From Lysobacter_K koreensis (GTDB lineage Bacteria > Pseudomonadota > Gammaproteobacteria > Xanthomonadales > Xanthomonadaceae), in NCBI RefSeq assembly GCF_042677045.1, contig NZ_JBHTIH010000003.1, positions 1 to 64,000 on the forward strand: DNA of 64,000 bases, in the 5' to 3' direction. Below, piece after piece: positions 47,701 to 57,123 of this stretch. A program made the translations under genes and the position numbers. Each line of letters begins with the position of its first letter. Positions within the stretch are counted from its first letter, which is position 1. Under the pieces are notes generated by a model that saw only the letters and a list, made by a program, of their open reading frames with translations, was not told the origin of the DNA and searched no databases.

Positions 47701-50103
47701 CTACATAGCTGAACCCGCGGGCTGGAGGGTGCGGTCGAACAGTTCGAGGATCCGCCGGTACTGGTCGTACCAGCTGTCCGGGTGGGTGAAGCCGTGCCGC
47801 TCCAGCGGGTACGAGGCCAGCTCCCACTTGTCCTTGCGCAGTTCGATCAGCTTCTGCGCCAGCACCACCGAATCCTTGTAGAACACGTTGTCGTCGATCA
47901 TGCCGTGGGCGATCAGCAGGTGGTCCTGCAGCCCGGCCGCGTACTCGATCGGCGAGGAGGTCTTGTACGCCTGCGGGTCGAGCACCGGGGTGTTGAGGAT
48001 GTTGGATGTGTACTCGTGGTTGTACTGCGACCAGTCGGCGACCGGGCGCAGCGCGGCGCCGGCCTTGAACACGCCGGGCTGCTTGAACAACGCCATGAAG
48101 GTCATGAAGCCGCCGTAGCTGCCGCCGTAGATGCCGGCGCGGTCCTTGTCGCCCTGTTTGTTGGCGGCGAGCCAGGCCAGGCCGTCGAGGTAGTCTTCCA
48201 GTTCCGGCGTGCCCATCTGCCGGTAGATGTCGGTGCGCCAGTTGCGGCCGTAGCCCGAGGACGCGCGGTAGTCGAGATCGAGCACGATGTAGCCGCGCTG
48301 CACCAGCAGATTGTGGAACATCTGCTCGCGGAAGTAGTTCGGGTACTTGTCGTGCACGTTCTGCAGGTAGCCGGCGCCGTGCACGAACATCACGATCGGG
48401 TACTTGCGGCCGGGCTCGACGGTCTTCGGGCCGTAGTACTTGCCCCAGATGGTGCCGGCGCCGTGCTGGCTGGGCACCTGCACGTATTCGGGTTCGATCC
48501 AGTCGCGGTTGCGGAACTCCGGCTTGCGGGTATCGGTGAGCTGGAGGAGCCCGTCGCCGTTGGCATTGACTACCGCCAGCTGCGGCGGCGTGTAGCTGTC
48601 GGAGTGGCGTACCAGCAGTTTCGCGCCGTCCGGCGACAGCGCGAAATCCTCGACGCCGTCAAGCTCGGTGATCTCGCGCACGGCGCCGCCGTTGCGGTCC
48701 ACCGCGCAGACCTCGTAGTCGCCCGGCCACCGGTGGTTGCAAGTGAAGTAGAAGGTGCCGCCGTCGGCGGCCAGCTGCGGCGACGACACTTCCCACGTGC
48801 CCGAGGTCAGCGCGCGCGGCGCGCCGCCCGCGCTGACATACAGGTGCGAGTAGCCGCTGTGCTCGGACAGGAACCACAGCGCGCCGTCGCGCAGCCAGCC
48901 GAACTCGTTGAAGTTCCAGTTGACCCACTTCGGGTCGGTCAGGCGGTGGCGCACCTGCAGCTTCGCGCCGGCCAGGTCGACGCTGGTCAGCCAGCGGTCC
49001 TTGTTGTCGACCGCGCGCACCAGCAGCGCGACCTGGCGGCCGTCGTCGCTCCAGTGGATCGCCGGGCCGCTGCCATCGCCGTCGGTCTCGATGCGCACGT
49101 CGCGCGGGCCCTTGAGCGGGTCGAGCTTGGCGGCCTTGCGCAGCGCCGCGAGCGGGTCGTCCTTGATGCCGGGCAGCGCGTCGAACTTCAGCTCGCTGGC
49201 CTTGGCGTTGCCGACATCGACCAGCCACAGTTTGTGCGGGCGCGGCGCGTTGCGGCCGACCCGGGTGCGGACCTCCTCGAATTCCTCGTAACCCGACTCG
49301 GTCACGTACTTGGGCATCTTGCCGGCGGTGCCGGCGTCGGCGTCCTTGGCCTGGGTCACCACCAGCAGCCACTTCGCGTCGGGCGACAGCGCGCTGTCGA
49401 CGATCTCCAGGCCTTCGCCGAGGTAGGTCGGCGCCGGCGCGCGGGTCGAATCGCTGCGGCGCCAAGCCTCGTCCTGCTCGCGTGCGGCCTCGCGGCGGGC
49501 GCGGTCGTCCTTGAGCGTGCGGATCGTCGCGAGCTGGCGCTCGCGCAGGTCGTCGGGCTTGGGCTTTGCGGCCGGGTCCTTTTCGGCCTTGACGATCGCG
49601 GCCTGGCCCACGCCGCTGCCGGCGTGCCACTGAAACCAGTCGTTGCCGACCCGGAACACCAGGTTGCCGCTGCTGCCCCACTGCGGCCGCGCTTCGGCTG
49701 CCTCGCTGCGCGTGACCTGGGTCAGCGCGCCGCTGCGCAGGTCGCGCACGAACACGTCGCCGTTGCGCACGAACGCCATGCGCGTGCGCGGGGTGTCGTA
49801 CACCGGCTGCGCGGCGTCGATGTCGGCGCGCGCGGCGCCGTCCAGCTTGGCCGCGACGCCACCGGCGATCGGTTGCTGGTAGGTGTCGCGGATCGTCGCG
49901 CCATCGCGCTTGAGCGTGTAGAACGCGCGCTGGCCGTCCCACGACCACCACGCCTGCTCGACCGGCGGGCCGATCCAGTCGGGGTCGGCCATCACCTGCT
50001 GCAGGGTCAGCGGTGGCGCGACGTTGGCGTCCTGCGCCGACGCGATGGACGAAAGCAGCAACACGGACAGGACAGAAGCAAGCGTGGTCGGAGCGAGGCG
50101 CAT
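47701..50103 (-). CDS. Exported S9 prolyl oligopeptidase/DPP-like peptidase
   Basis: 800 residues. Signal peptide about 1-23 (TLASVLSVLLLSSIASAQ). The propeller half extends to about 560; the hydrolase half has the nucleophile Ser in GGSYGGFMTF, Asp in HGMIDDNVFY and His in LERHGFTHPDSW. It differs from the DPP IV-like enzyme encoded at 27800 in lacking the EE-MGRHTGYWW block, so it is an acylaminoacyl/other S9C-like exopeptidase candidate. Acts in the periplasm or outside on short peptides. Transcribed alone, divergent from the oxidase genes. Confidence 0.88.
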   Translation of the reverse strand: MRLAPTTLASVLSVLLLSSIASAQDANVAPPLTLQQVMADPDWIGPPVEQAWWSWDGQRAFYTLKRDGATIRDTYQQPIAGGVAAKLDGAARADIDAAQPVYDTPRTRMAFVRNGDVFVRDLRSGALTQVTRSEAAEARPQWGSSGNLVFRVGNDWFQWHAGSGVGQAAIVKAEKDPAAKPKPDDLRERQLATIRTLKDDRARREAAREQDEAWRRSDSTRAPAPTYLGEGLEIVDSALSPDAKWLLVVTQAKDADAGTAGKMPKYVTESGYEEFEEVRTRVGRNAPRPHKLWLVDVGNAKASELKFDALPGIKDDPLAALRKAAKLDPLKGPRDVRIETDGDGSGPAIHWSDDGRQVALLVRAVDNKDRWLTSVDLAGAKLQVRHRLTDPKWVNWNFNEFGWLRDGALWFLSEHSGYSHLYVSAGGAPRALTSGTWEVSSPQLAADGGTFYFTCNHRWPGDYEVCAVDRNGGAVREITELDGVEDFALSPDGAKLLVRHSDSYTPPQLAVVNANGDGLLQLTDTRKPEFRNRDWIEPEYVQVPSQHGAGTIWGKYYGPKTVEPGRKYPIVMFVHGAGYLQNVHDKYPNYFREQMFHNLLVQRGYIVLDLDYRASSGYGRNWRTDIYRQMGTPELEDYLDGLAWLAANKQGDKDRAGIYGGSYGGFMTFMALFKQPGVFKAGAALRPVADWSQYNHEYTSNILNTPVLDPQAYKTSSPIEYAAGLQDHLLIAHGMIDDNVFYKDSVVLAQKLIELRKDKWELASYPLERHGFTHPDSWYDQYRRILELFDRTLQPAGSAM

Positions 50104-50254
50104 CGGCGGGCCGGATCGAATGGAAACCGGCGCAGGTTAGCAGCCACACCGTGTGCGCAATCGGGCCATCCGGCATGTTCGCCTTTGCCGCGGCCCATGA
50201 CGCGGCGCACAATATGCGTCGCGGCGCATCCCGCGTGCCGCGGAGGTGCGCTGC

Positions 50255-51667
50255 GTGGATGCCCTGCTGCTGTCGCGGATCCAGTTTGGCTTCGTTATTT
50301 CCTGCCACATCGTGTTCCCGGCGCTGACGATCGGCCTGGCCAGCTGGCTGGCCTTCATCGAGTTCCGCTGGCTGCGCACGCGCGACGCGCTGTGGCGCGA
50401 CCTCTACTTCTTCTGGCTGAAGATTTTCGCGATCTCGTTCGGCATGGGCGTGGTGTCCGGGATCGTGCTCAGCTTCCAGTTCGGCACCAACTGGGCGGTG
50501 TTGAGCGAGCGCGCCGGCAACATCCTCGGGCCGCTGCTGTCGTACGAGGTGCTGACCGCGTTCTTCCTCGAGGCCAGCTTCCTCGGCGTGATGCTGTTCG
50601 GCTGGAAGCGGGTCTCGCACAAGCTGCATTTCTTCGCGACCTGCATGGTCGCGCTGGGCACGCTGATCTCGACGTTCTGGATCATCTCGGCCAACAGCTG
50701 GATGCAGACCCCGGCCGGCTACACCATCGTCGACGGGATATTCGAACCGGCGAGCTGGTGGGACATCGTCTTCAACCCCTCGTTCCCGTACCGGTTGGCG
50801 CACATGGTGCTGGCCGCGTTCATCACCACCTGCTTCGTGATCGGCGGCGTCGGCGCCAGCTACCTGCGGCGCGGCGTGCACGTCGAGGCCGGCAAGCGGA
50901 TGTTGAAACACGCGGTCGTGTTCGCCGCGCTGGCGGTGCCGGCGCAGGTGTTCGTCGGCGACCTGCACGGCCTCAACGTCGGTGAGCACCAGCCGACCAA
51001 GCTGGCGGCGATGGAAGCGCACTGGGAACGCCACGAGGGTGGCGTGCCGCTGGTGCTGTTCGCGGTTCCCAACGAGCGCGAGGAACGCAACGACTACGAG
51101 ATCGCGATCCCGAAGCTCGGCAGCCTGGTGCTCACCCACACGCTCGACGGCCAGATCCAGCCGCTCAAGGCGGTGCCGGCCAGCGAACGGCCGCCGGTGA
51201 AGCCGGTGTTCTACGCGTTCCGGGTGATGGTCGGGCTCGGCCTGGCGATGCTCGCACTGGTGCTGGCCTCGCTGTGGGCGTGGCGGCGCCGGCGCCTGTT
51301 CGACTCGGTGTGGCTGTTGAACGGCTGGCGCGCGATGACGCTGTCGGGCTTCGTGGCGATCCTCGCCGGCTGGTACGTGGTCGAGATCGGCCGCCAGCCG
51401 TACGTGATCTACGGCCTGCTGCGCACCGCCGACGCGCTCAGCCCCAACGTCGGCGCCGGCAGCGTGCTGGCCTCGCTGATCGTGTTCGTGGTGGTCTACC
51501 TGACCGTGTTCGGCGCCGGCATCTGGTACCTGCACAAGCTGGTGCGCACCGGCCCGCTGCCGCACGAGCCGGCCCCGGACACCGACGACGGCGAGAAGAC
51601 CCCGGCGCGGCCGCTGTCGGTCGGCAACCGCTCGCCGGATACGGCGATCACGGAGGCGCGTACATGA
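50255..51667 (+). CDS. cioA: Cytochrome bd-type ubiquinol oxidase subunit I (CioA-like)
   Basis: 470 residues from GTG 50255, preceded by GGAGG at 50242-50246; GTG 50246 is less likely. Conserved start LLLSRIQFGFVISCHIVFPALTIGLA with His18 as a heme b595 ligand, a second His in FPYRLAHMVLAAF and the quinol-site block GWYVVEIGRQPYVIYGLLRTADA. The Q-loop region is short, as in cyanide-insensitive oxidases (CIO) of Pseudomonas rather than E. coli CydA. Nine helices. Works in the inner membrane as terminal oxidase reducing O2 with ubiquinol. Stop overlaps subunit II start by four bases. Confidence 0.92.
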   Translation: MDALLLSRIQFGFVISCHIVFPALTIGLASWLAFIEFRWLRTRDALWRDLYFFWLKIFAISFGMGVVSGIVLSFQFGTNWAVLSERAGNILGPLLSYEVLTAFFLEASFLGVMLFGWKRVSHKLHFFATCMVALGTLISTFWIISANSWMQTPAGYTIVDGIFEPASWWDIVFNPSFPYRLAHMVLAAFITTCFVIGGVGASYLRRGVHVEAGKRMLKHAVVFAALAVPAQVFVGDLHGLNVGEHQPTKLAAMEAHWERHEGGVPLVLFAVPNEREERNDYEIAIPKLGSLVLTHTLDGQIQPLKAVPASERPPVKPVFYAFRVMVGLGLAMLALVLASLWAWRRRRLFDSVWLLNGWRAMTLSGFVAILAGWYVVEIGRQPYVIYGLLRTADALSPNVGAGSVLASLIVFVVVYLTVFGAGIWYLHKLVRTGPLPHEPAPDTDDGEKTPARPLSVGNRSPDTAITEART

Positions 51668-52677
51668 GCATGGAAACCGCGCTGCCGGTGATCTGGTTCG
51701 GCGTGATTGGCTTCGGCGTGCTGATGTACGTGCTGCTCGACGGCTTCGTGCTCGGGCTGGGCATCCTCGCGCCGTTCGCCGAGGACGAGCACCAGCTCGA
51801 CCACATGATGAACACCGCCGCGCCGATCTGGGACGGCAACGAGACCTGGCTGGTGCTCGGCGGCGCGGGGCTGCTGGCGGCGTTCCCGAAGGCCTACGCG
51901 ATCGTGCTGTCGGCGCTGTACCTGCCGGTGCTGCTGATGCTGATCGCGCTGGTGTTCCGGGGGGTCGCGTTCGAGTTCCGCTTCAAGGCCACGCGCGCGA
52001 AAGCGGCCTGGGGCACCGCGTTTTCGTTGGGCTCGATCTGCGCGGCATTCGCGCAGGGCGTGATCCTCGGCGCGCTGGTCGAGGGCATGCCGCTCAACGG
52101 CGGCCAGTACCTGGGCGGCGCGTTCGGCTGGTTCAGCCCGTTCTCGATGCTGACCGGGGTGGCGGTGGTGTTCGGCTACGCGCTGTTGGGATCCACTTGG
52201 CTGATCCTCAAGACCGAGGGCCGCATGCAGCTGGTCGCGCGCACGCTGACCCGGCCGCTGGTGCTGGTGGTGGTCGCGTTCATGGGCCTGGTCAGCGCGT
52301 GGCTGCCGTTTCTCGACTCGCGGATCATGGCGCGCTGGTTCGAGGGCGCGAACCTGCTGTGGCTGGCGCCGGTGCCGCTGCTGGCGCTGGCCAACGCATT
52401 CGCGCTGTGGCGCGCGGTGATGCGCGAGGGCCGCGACGCGGCGCCGTTCCTGCTGACGTTGTGCTTCTTCGCGCTCGGCTTCGCCGGGCTGGTGCTCGGC
52501 ATCTGGCCGAACATCGTGCCGCCATCGCTGACGATCTGGCAGGCCGCCTCGCCGCCGTCGTCGCAGGGCTTCGTGCTGGCCGGGCTGGTGGTGCTGCTGC
52601 CGATGATCCTGGGCTACACCTTTTGGTCGTACCGGGTGTTCAAGGGCAAGGTCGCCGCCGACGCGGGCTACCACTGA
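51664..52677 (+). CDS. cioB: Cytochrome bd-type ubiquinol oxidase subunit II (CioB-like)
   Basis: 337 residues. Family start PVIWFGVIGFGVLMYVLLDGFVLGLGILAPF and the conserved block AAPIWDGNETWLVLGGAGLLAAFPKAYAIVLSALYLP. About eight to nine helices. Forms the heterodimer with subunit I. ATG 51664 overlaps the cioA stop (ATGA). No CydX-like mini-subunit frame follows; the 188 bases behind the gene show no clear feature. No cydDC genes are in the window. Confidence 0.94.
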   Translation: MSMETALPVIWFGVIGFGVLMYVLLDGFVLGLGILAPFAEDEHQLDHMMNTAAPIWDGNETWLVLGGAGLLAAFPKAYAIVLSALYLPVLLMLIALVFRGVAFEFRFKATRAKAAWGTAFSLGSICAAFAQGVILGALVEGMPLNGGQYLGGAFGWFSPFSMLTGVAVVFGYALLGSTWLILKTEGRMQLVARTLTRPLVLVVVAFMGLVSAWLPFLDSRIMARWFEGANLLWLAPVPLLALANAFALWRAVMREGRDAAPFLLTLCFFALGFAGLVLGIWPNIVPPSLTIWQAASPPSSQGFVLAGLVVLLPMILGYTFWSYRVFKGKVAADAGYH

Positions 52678-52865
52678 CCGCGACGCGGTGCCCATGGCGA
52701 CGAGGGAGGGTCCGGCGCCAGGCGCGAAGGAAGTCCTCTTGCGGTACATGAAACGCCCGCGCTGAGCGCTGAACACCGATGTCGCGGCGCGCGGACGGGC
52801 GGGTATGCTGTGCACCACGTGACGCTGCGCGGAAATCCCGGCCAGACGGCTCCTGGCCAGCCCTC

Positions 52866-53135
52866 ATGCAAGCCTTTGTCTACAAGAGTCTCCGCAAGGA
52901 CGACACCTATGTTTTCCTGGCCACGCGCGACGATTTCACGCGCCTGCCCGAGCCGGTGCGCGCGCGGCTGGGGCCCCTGCAGTTCGTGTTCGAGATCGCG
53001 CTGACCGCGGAACGCAAGCTCGCCCGCGGCGACGTCGCGGTGGTGCGCGAGAACCTCGCCGCGCGCGGCTTCCACCTGCAGCTGCCGGCCACCGTGCTCG
53101 ACCCGATGACGGAGGACTGGGGCACCGATGGCTGA
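52866..53135 (+). CDS. YcgL-domain protein
   Basis: 89 residues, full YcgL (DUF709-type) domain: MQAFVYKSLRKDDTYVFLATRDDFTRLPEPVRARLGPLQFVFEIALTAERKLARGDVAVVRENLAARGFHLQLP. Family members are small, soluble gammaproteobacterial proteins of unsettled function. ATG 52866 is chosen because it begins the conserved domain. It overlaps the ankyrin gene by eight bases, so both are co-translated. Confidence 0.9.
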   Translation: MQAFVYKSLRKDDTYVFLATRDDFTRLPEPVRARLGPLQFVFEIALTAERKLARGDVAVVRENLAARGFHLQLPATVLDPMTEDWGTDG

Positions 53136-56100
53136 TCCGACCGCCGCCTCCGCGCCGTTGGCGCGCCATCGTCACGTGCTGCTGTTCGCGCTCGGCGCGC
53201 TGCTGGCCGCGCTGGCCGGTTTCGGCGGCGTGGTCGCCGCGTTGTGCGGCACGCTCGCGCAGCCGGCGTTCGCGCTGGCGGTCGCGCATTGGCGCCGTCG
53301 CGGCCCGCTCGATGCGCGCGAACTGCAACGCGACGGCGTGGCCTTGCTCGGCCTGTGGGCGGCCGGGGTCGCGGTGCTCGCGGCGCTGGTGGCGTGGCCG
53401 CTGTCGTCGCTGCTGCAGACCGGATCGCTGCCGGCGGTGCTCGGCCTGAGCGTGGTGGTCGCCATGGCGCTGCTGGGGCTGTGGCGGCTGTGGCCGCTGT
53501 GGCACGGCCTGGAACGCGACGGCGGCGCGCTGCCGCCGCATTGGCGCGGGTTGGGCGAATTCGAGACCGGGTCCTGGCGCGGCCTCGGGGTCGCGTCGAT
53601 CGTCGCGCTGCTGGCGGCGTGGGTGATCGCGCTGGCGTGGCCGGGCCTGCTGCGCAGCGGTCTGCACTGGCCGCTGGCCGCCGCGCTGGCAATCGCGTCG
53701 CCGCTGCTGCACGCGCTGCTGCAACGGATCGCACCGGCGCAGCTGCTGGCCGGCTTCGAACTGCTCGAGGACGACAGCGCCGACGCCGGCGCCATCTACG
53801 CCGACGGCGAGCCGCTGGAGGCCGCGGTCTACGCGGCCGCGCGCGCCGGCCGCGTCGAGCAGGCGCTGGAACTGATCGACGCCGGCGCCGACGTGCACGC
53901 GCCGCCGCCGGCCGCCGACCGCGACCAGCGCAGCCTGCCGGTGCTGGCCGCGGTGCTGCCCGACCTGCGTCTGCTGCGGGCGTTGATCGCGCGCGGCGTC
54001 GATCTCAATGCCGCGCACGCGGGCATGACGCCGCTGCTCGCCGCCACCCGCGACAGCTGGCACGGCCGTCCCGACGCGGTGATGACCCTGCTCGCCAACG
54101 GCGCCGACCCGCGCGCGGCCGACAGCGAGGGCAACACCGCGCTGCACCACGCCGCGCACAGCTCCGACCCGGGCGTGGCCGCGTTGCTGCGCGACGCTGC
54201 GGCGGAACTGGAAACCCTCAACGCCGAAGGCCTGTCGCCGCTCGGCGTGGCCTGCGCCGCGGGCAACTGGCGGCTGGCGAAGTTCCTGCTCGAGCGCGGC
54301 GCGAAGCCCGAGCCCGCCGGCGGCCAGCCGGTGCTGCTGGCCGCGGCCGGCGGCGAGGAAGACGATCCGGCCGGGGTGCAGCTGCTGCTCAAGCTCAAGG
54401 CCAAGGTCGACGCGCGCGGCGCCGACCAGCGCAGCGCCTTGCACGAGGCCGCGCTGGCCGGCCACGTCGAGATCACCCAGGTGTTGCTGGCCGCCGGCGC
54501 CGACGCCGCCGGCGCCGACGCGCACGGGCGCACGCCGCTGCTGGAGGCCGCACGCGGCGGCCACGCCGGCGTGCTGGAACGGCTGCTCGAACACCTGCCG
54601 CGCGGGGGCGCCGCCGAGGCGCAGGCCCGCGACGCGCAAGGCCGCAATGCGCTGGCGCTCGCGTGCGCGGCCGACCAGGCGACGCCGGCATTGGTGCAGC
54701 GGCTGCTCGAACTGGGCGTCGATCCCGAACAGCACGACAGCGAGGGCAAGCGCGCGATCGACCGCGCCGCCGAGGCCGGTCGCTGGGCGCTGGTGGCCAC
54801 CCTCGATGCCGGCTACGTGCTGCCGTCGGCGGTCAGCGATGGCGACAGCGGCCAGGCGCCGCTGCCCGACCGCACACCGGCCGCGCTGCTGCGCGATGGC
54901 CTGTGCGAAGGCCGCCGCGACCTAGCCGGACTGGCGAAGCTGCTCAGCGCGGCCGAGCTGGGCGCGTTGCTGCACGACGACGCGATCGCGAACGCGCCGG
55001 AGCGGGTGGGCTGGTTGCTCGCCCACGGCGCCGACCCCGACGCGCGCGGCGCGCACGGCAACACCGCGTTGTTCGTGGCGCTCGCGGGCGTGCCGGCGAC
55101 GATGCCGGTGCTGCACGCGCTGCTGCGCCGCGGCGTGTCGCCGGCCGGCAGCGGCGGGCTCGCGCGCTTTCTCACCGCCTGCGCGATCAGCGACCAGGCC
55201 GGGCGCGCGCTGGAAGGCTGCGCGCTGGACCTGCTCGAACGCGGCGCCGATCCGTTCGCCACCTCCGCCGCCGGCGATCCGCCGCTGGCGCTGGCGGTGC
55301 GGCTGGGCTGGCCGCGCCTGGTCGAGCGCCTGCTCGCGATCGGCGTCGGCCTCGACGTGCGCGACAGCCACGGCATGAGCGCGCTGCACCTGGCCGCCGC
55401 GCTCGGTCGCGAGGCGACCTTGAAGAAACTGGTCGCGCAGGGCGCTTCCCCCGATTTGCTCGCCGCCGACGGGCAGACCCCGCTCGGCGTCGCGCTGTCC
55501 TCGGGCCGGCGCGACCTGGCCGACTGGCTCGACTGGCGCGGCTGGCCGTTGCCGCACCGGCCACTGCTCGCCGACGACGTGCCGGCCGCGGCGATCGTCG
55601 GCGATGCCGACGCCGTGCGCCGCCTGCTCGACCTCGGCCTGCCGGTCGACGCGGCCGACAGCCAGGGCTGCACCGCGCTGTTGCGCGCCGCCGGTGGCGG
55701 CCACCGCGCGGTGGTCGACCTGCTGCTCGCGCGCGGCGCCGACCCGCAACTGGCCGCGCACTCCGGCGCGACCCCGCTGTCGGCGGCGGTCAGCATGCGC
55801 CACACCGAAATCGTCGACCGCCTGATCGGCGCCGGCGCCTCGCTCGAGCAACGCCTGCCGGGCGAGCTGACGGTGCTGATGGTGGCCTGCGCGCTGGGCC
55901 TGCCGGACATGGCCGCACGCCTGCTCGCCGCCGGCGCCGACGTCCACGCCGCCGACGGCCAGGGCCGCACCGCGCTGCACTGCGCGGCGATGTTCGGCTT
56001 CACCGCGCGCGAACGCTCGCGGCTGGCGGCGCTGCTCGACACCCTGCTGCTGGCCGGCGCCGAGGCCGACCTGGCCGCCGCCGGCACCACCCCGCTGCTG

Positions 56101-56433
56101 CTGCTGCTCGGCGCGCGCGCCGAGCCAGGCACCGCCGCCGACGAGGACATCCTGGTCGCCGCGCTCGACCAGCTGCTCGACCACGACGCCGCCCTGGACG
56201 CACAGGACCCGCGCGGCTTCGGCCCGCTGCACCTGGCCGCGCTGCACGGCCTGCTGCGCGTGGTGCAGAAGCTGCTGCACGCCGGCGCCGACCCCGACCA
56301 GCGCGACACCCTCAACCGCAGCGCGCGCGAGATCGCGGTGATGCGCGGCTTCATCGACATCGCCGCCGAGTTCACCCCGGCCGCGCCGGGCAACCACGTG
56401 TCGATGGCGCGCTTCCTGCGCGAGCAGCGCTAG
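53128..56433 (+). CDS. Giant ankyrin-repeat protein with N-terminal membrane domain
   Basis: 1101 residues. The first 200 hold about five hydrophobic helices (HVLLFALGALLAALAGFGGVVAAL; GVALLGLWAAGVAVLAALVAW; VLGLSVVVAMALLGLW; GVASIVALLAAWVIALAW; WPLAAALAIASPLLHALL). The remaining 870 residues are ankyrin repeats, about 22 or more, with standard pieces such as GNTALHHAAHSS, SALHEAALAGHVEITQVLLAAGAD, GMSALHLAAALGREATLKKLVAQGASPD and GFGPLHLAALHGLLRVVQKLLHAGADPDQRD. With an odd number of helices the repeats would face the cytoplasm or periplasm depending on topology. No catalytic domain. Overlaps ycgL by eight bases; likely a protein-binding scaffold at the inner membrane. Confidence 0.9.
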   Translation: MADPTAASAPLARHRHVLLFALGALLAALAGFGGVVAALCGTLAQPAFALAVAHWRRRGPLDARELQRDGVALLGLWAAGVAVLAALVAWPLSSLLQTGSLPAVLGLSVVVAMALLGLWRLWPLWHGLERDGGALPPHWRGLGEFETGSWRGLGVASIVALLAAWVIALAWPGLLRSGLHWPLAAALAIASPLLHALLQRIAPAQLLAGFELLEDDSADAGAIYADGEPLEAAVYAAARAGRVEQALELIDAGADVHAPPPAADRDQRSLPVLAAVLPDLRLLRALIARGVDLNAAHAGMTPLLAATRDSWHGRPDAVMTLLANGADPRAADSEGNTALHHAAHSSDPGVAALLRDAAAELETLNAEGLSPLGVACAAGNWRLAKFLLERGAKPEPAGGQPVLLAAAGGEEDDPAGVQLLLKLKAKVDARGADQRSALHEAALAGHVEITQVLLAAGADAAGADAHGRTPLLEAARGGHAGVLERLLEHLPRGGAAEAQARDAQGRNALALACAADQATPALVQRLLELGVDPEQHDSEGKRAIDRAAEAGRWALVATLDAGYVLPSAVSDGDSGQAPLPDRTPAALLRDGLCEGRRDLAGLAKLLSAAELGALLHDDAIANAPERVGWLLAHGADPDARGAHGNTALFVALAGVPATMPVLHALLRRGVSPAGSGGLARFLTACAISDQAGRALEGCALDLLERGADPFATSAAGDPPLALAVRLGWPRLVERLLAIGVGLDVRDSHGMSALHLAAALGREATLKKLVAQGASPDLLAADGQTPLGVALSSGRRDLADWLDWRGWPLPHRPLLADDVPAAAIVGDADAVRRLLDLGLPVDAADSQGCTALLRAAGGGHRAVVDLLLARGADPQLAAHSGATPLSAAVSMRHTEIVDRLIGAGASLEQRLPGELTVLMVACALGLPDMAARLLAAGADVHAADGQGRTALHCAAMFGFTARERSRLAALLDTLLLAGAEADLAAAGTTPLLLLLGARAEPGTAADEDILVAALDQLLDHDAALDAQDPRGFGPLHLAALHGLLRVVQKLLHAGADPDQRDTLNRSAREIAVMRGFIDIAAEFTPAAPGNHVSMARFLREQR

Positions 56434-56454
56434 CGCGTTGCACGCACGGCTCTT

Positions 56455-56520
56455 GTAGATCCGAGCCCGCTCGGATCGCTTCTGCGCCTTCCGAGGCGAT
56501 TCGCGCAGGCGCAGATCTAC
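56455..56520. repeat. Left REP element of the RAYT unit
   Basis: TAGATCCGAGCCCGCTCGGA plus TCGCTTCTGCGC at 56456-56487 is followed by an inverted but diverged copy ending GCAGATCTAC at 56520. The first palindrome CCGAGCCCGCTCGG is intact. The element's last bases contain the TAG stop of the RAYT gene (56517-56519 on the minus strand). Confidence 0.85.
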
Positions 56521-56972
56521 AGATCGGCTTCGCGCCGGATCCACCTGCACCACCAGAACGGATACTCGTCGATCCGTTGAACCAAACCACGCCGCAGCGG
56601 ATTGGCGACGATGTAGCGGGCCTGCGCAGGCAGGTCGTCATCATTTCGTAGTCGATGATCGTAGAAGCCGGCTTGCCAGAGTGGCTCGCACGAGCCTGCG
56701 CTTGCCCTGATGGTTCGTGAGCTGCGCGACTTCATGGCTTGCACGCATCCACTCAAGGTTCCGAGCCGCAACTGGAACAACCAATGCACATGGTCCGGCA
56801 TCACGACCCATGCGAGCGATTCTGCGCCTTTGCATGCAGCCAGCTCTGCAATTACCGGGCGTGCCTGATCGACATTGCCCAAGTACGGTTTGTGCCGATG
56901 GGTCACCATTGTCACGGCGTAATAGGCGCCTATTTCCGACATGCGGCCACGGCGAAGTGTGGGATTGGTCAT
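56517..56972 (-). CDS. REP-associated tyrosine transposase (RAYT, TnpA-REP)
   Basis: 151 residues, Y1_Tnp (HUH) fold. The metal-binding HUH motif is in VVMPDHVHWLFQL (His-Val-His) and the catalytic Tyr is in WQAGFYDHRLRNDDDLPAQARYIVANPLRRGLV, the typical RAYT end. It would cut single-stranded REP DNA and join to the 5' end. The start is uncertain: 56972 or ATG 56942. It lies within REP palindromes of its own family. Unlike IS200 relatives, RAYTs are usually single copy and domesticated. Confidence 0.88.
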   Translation of the reverse strand: MTNPTLRRGRMSEIGAYYAVTMVTHRHKPYLGNVDQARPVIAELAACKGAESLAWVVMPDHVHWLFQLRLGTLSGCVQAMKSRSSRTIRASAGSCEPLWQAGFYDHRLRNDDDLPAQARYIVANPLRRGLVQRIDEYPFWWCRWIRREADL

Positions 56973-57049
56973 GCCGACAGCTTCGACCGGGCGCCGGGTT
57001 GGCGGGATCGGCGCAGTCCAGCAGCGGCCGTAGGAAAACGCCCAACCCT

Positions 57050-57119
57050 GTAGATCCGAGCCTGCTCGGATCGCTTTACTTCAACAACGGCGAGGCAATC
57101 CGAGCAGGCTCGGATCTAC
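57050..57119. repeat. Right REP doublet of the RAYT unit
   Basis: TAGATCCGAGCCTGCTCGGA plus TCGCTTT (57051-57077) and GCAATCCGAGCAGGCTCGGA plus TCTAC (57095-57119) are inverted copies with a 17-base spacer. They match the pair at 36481-36547 almost exactly. It ends five bases before the stop of the Kef-type antiporter gene. Confidence 0.9.
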
Positions 57120-57123
57120 AAGA

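Larger units (their letters stand above)
56455..57119. mobile_element. REP-RAYT unit (REPtron)
   Basis: A RAYT transposase gene (56517-56972, minus) is enclosed by REP palindromes of one family at 56455-56520 and 57050-57119. The right-hand palindrome is a complete doublet, TAGATCCGAGCCTGCTCGGA and its inverted copy; the left one is partly diverged. A further doublet lies 20 kb away at 36481, as expected if the transposase moves non-autonomous REP copies. Confidence 0.82.

Noticed and set aside
47782..50985. Plus-strand open frame over 1000 codons opposite the S9 peptidase and entering cioA
   Set aside because: Shadow of the real genes; no motifs and typical low-complexity antisense composition.
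53244..56651. Alternative plus frame over 1100 codons within the ankyrin gene
   Set aside because: Arg/Ala/Gly-rich out-of-frame translation; the ankyrin frame explains the region completely.
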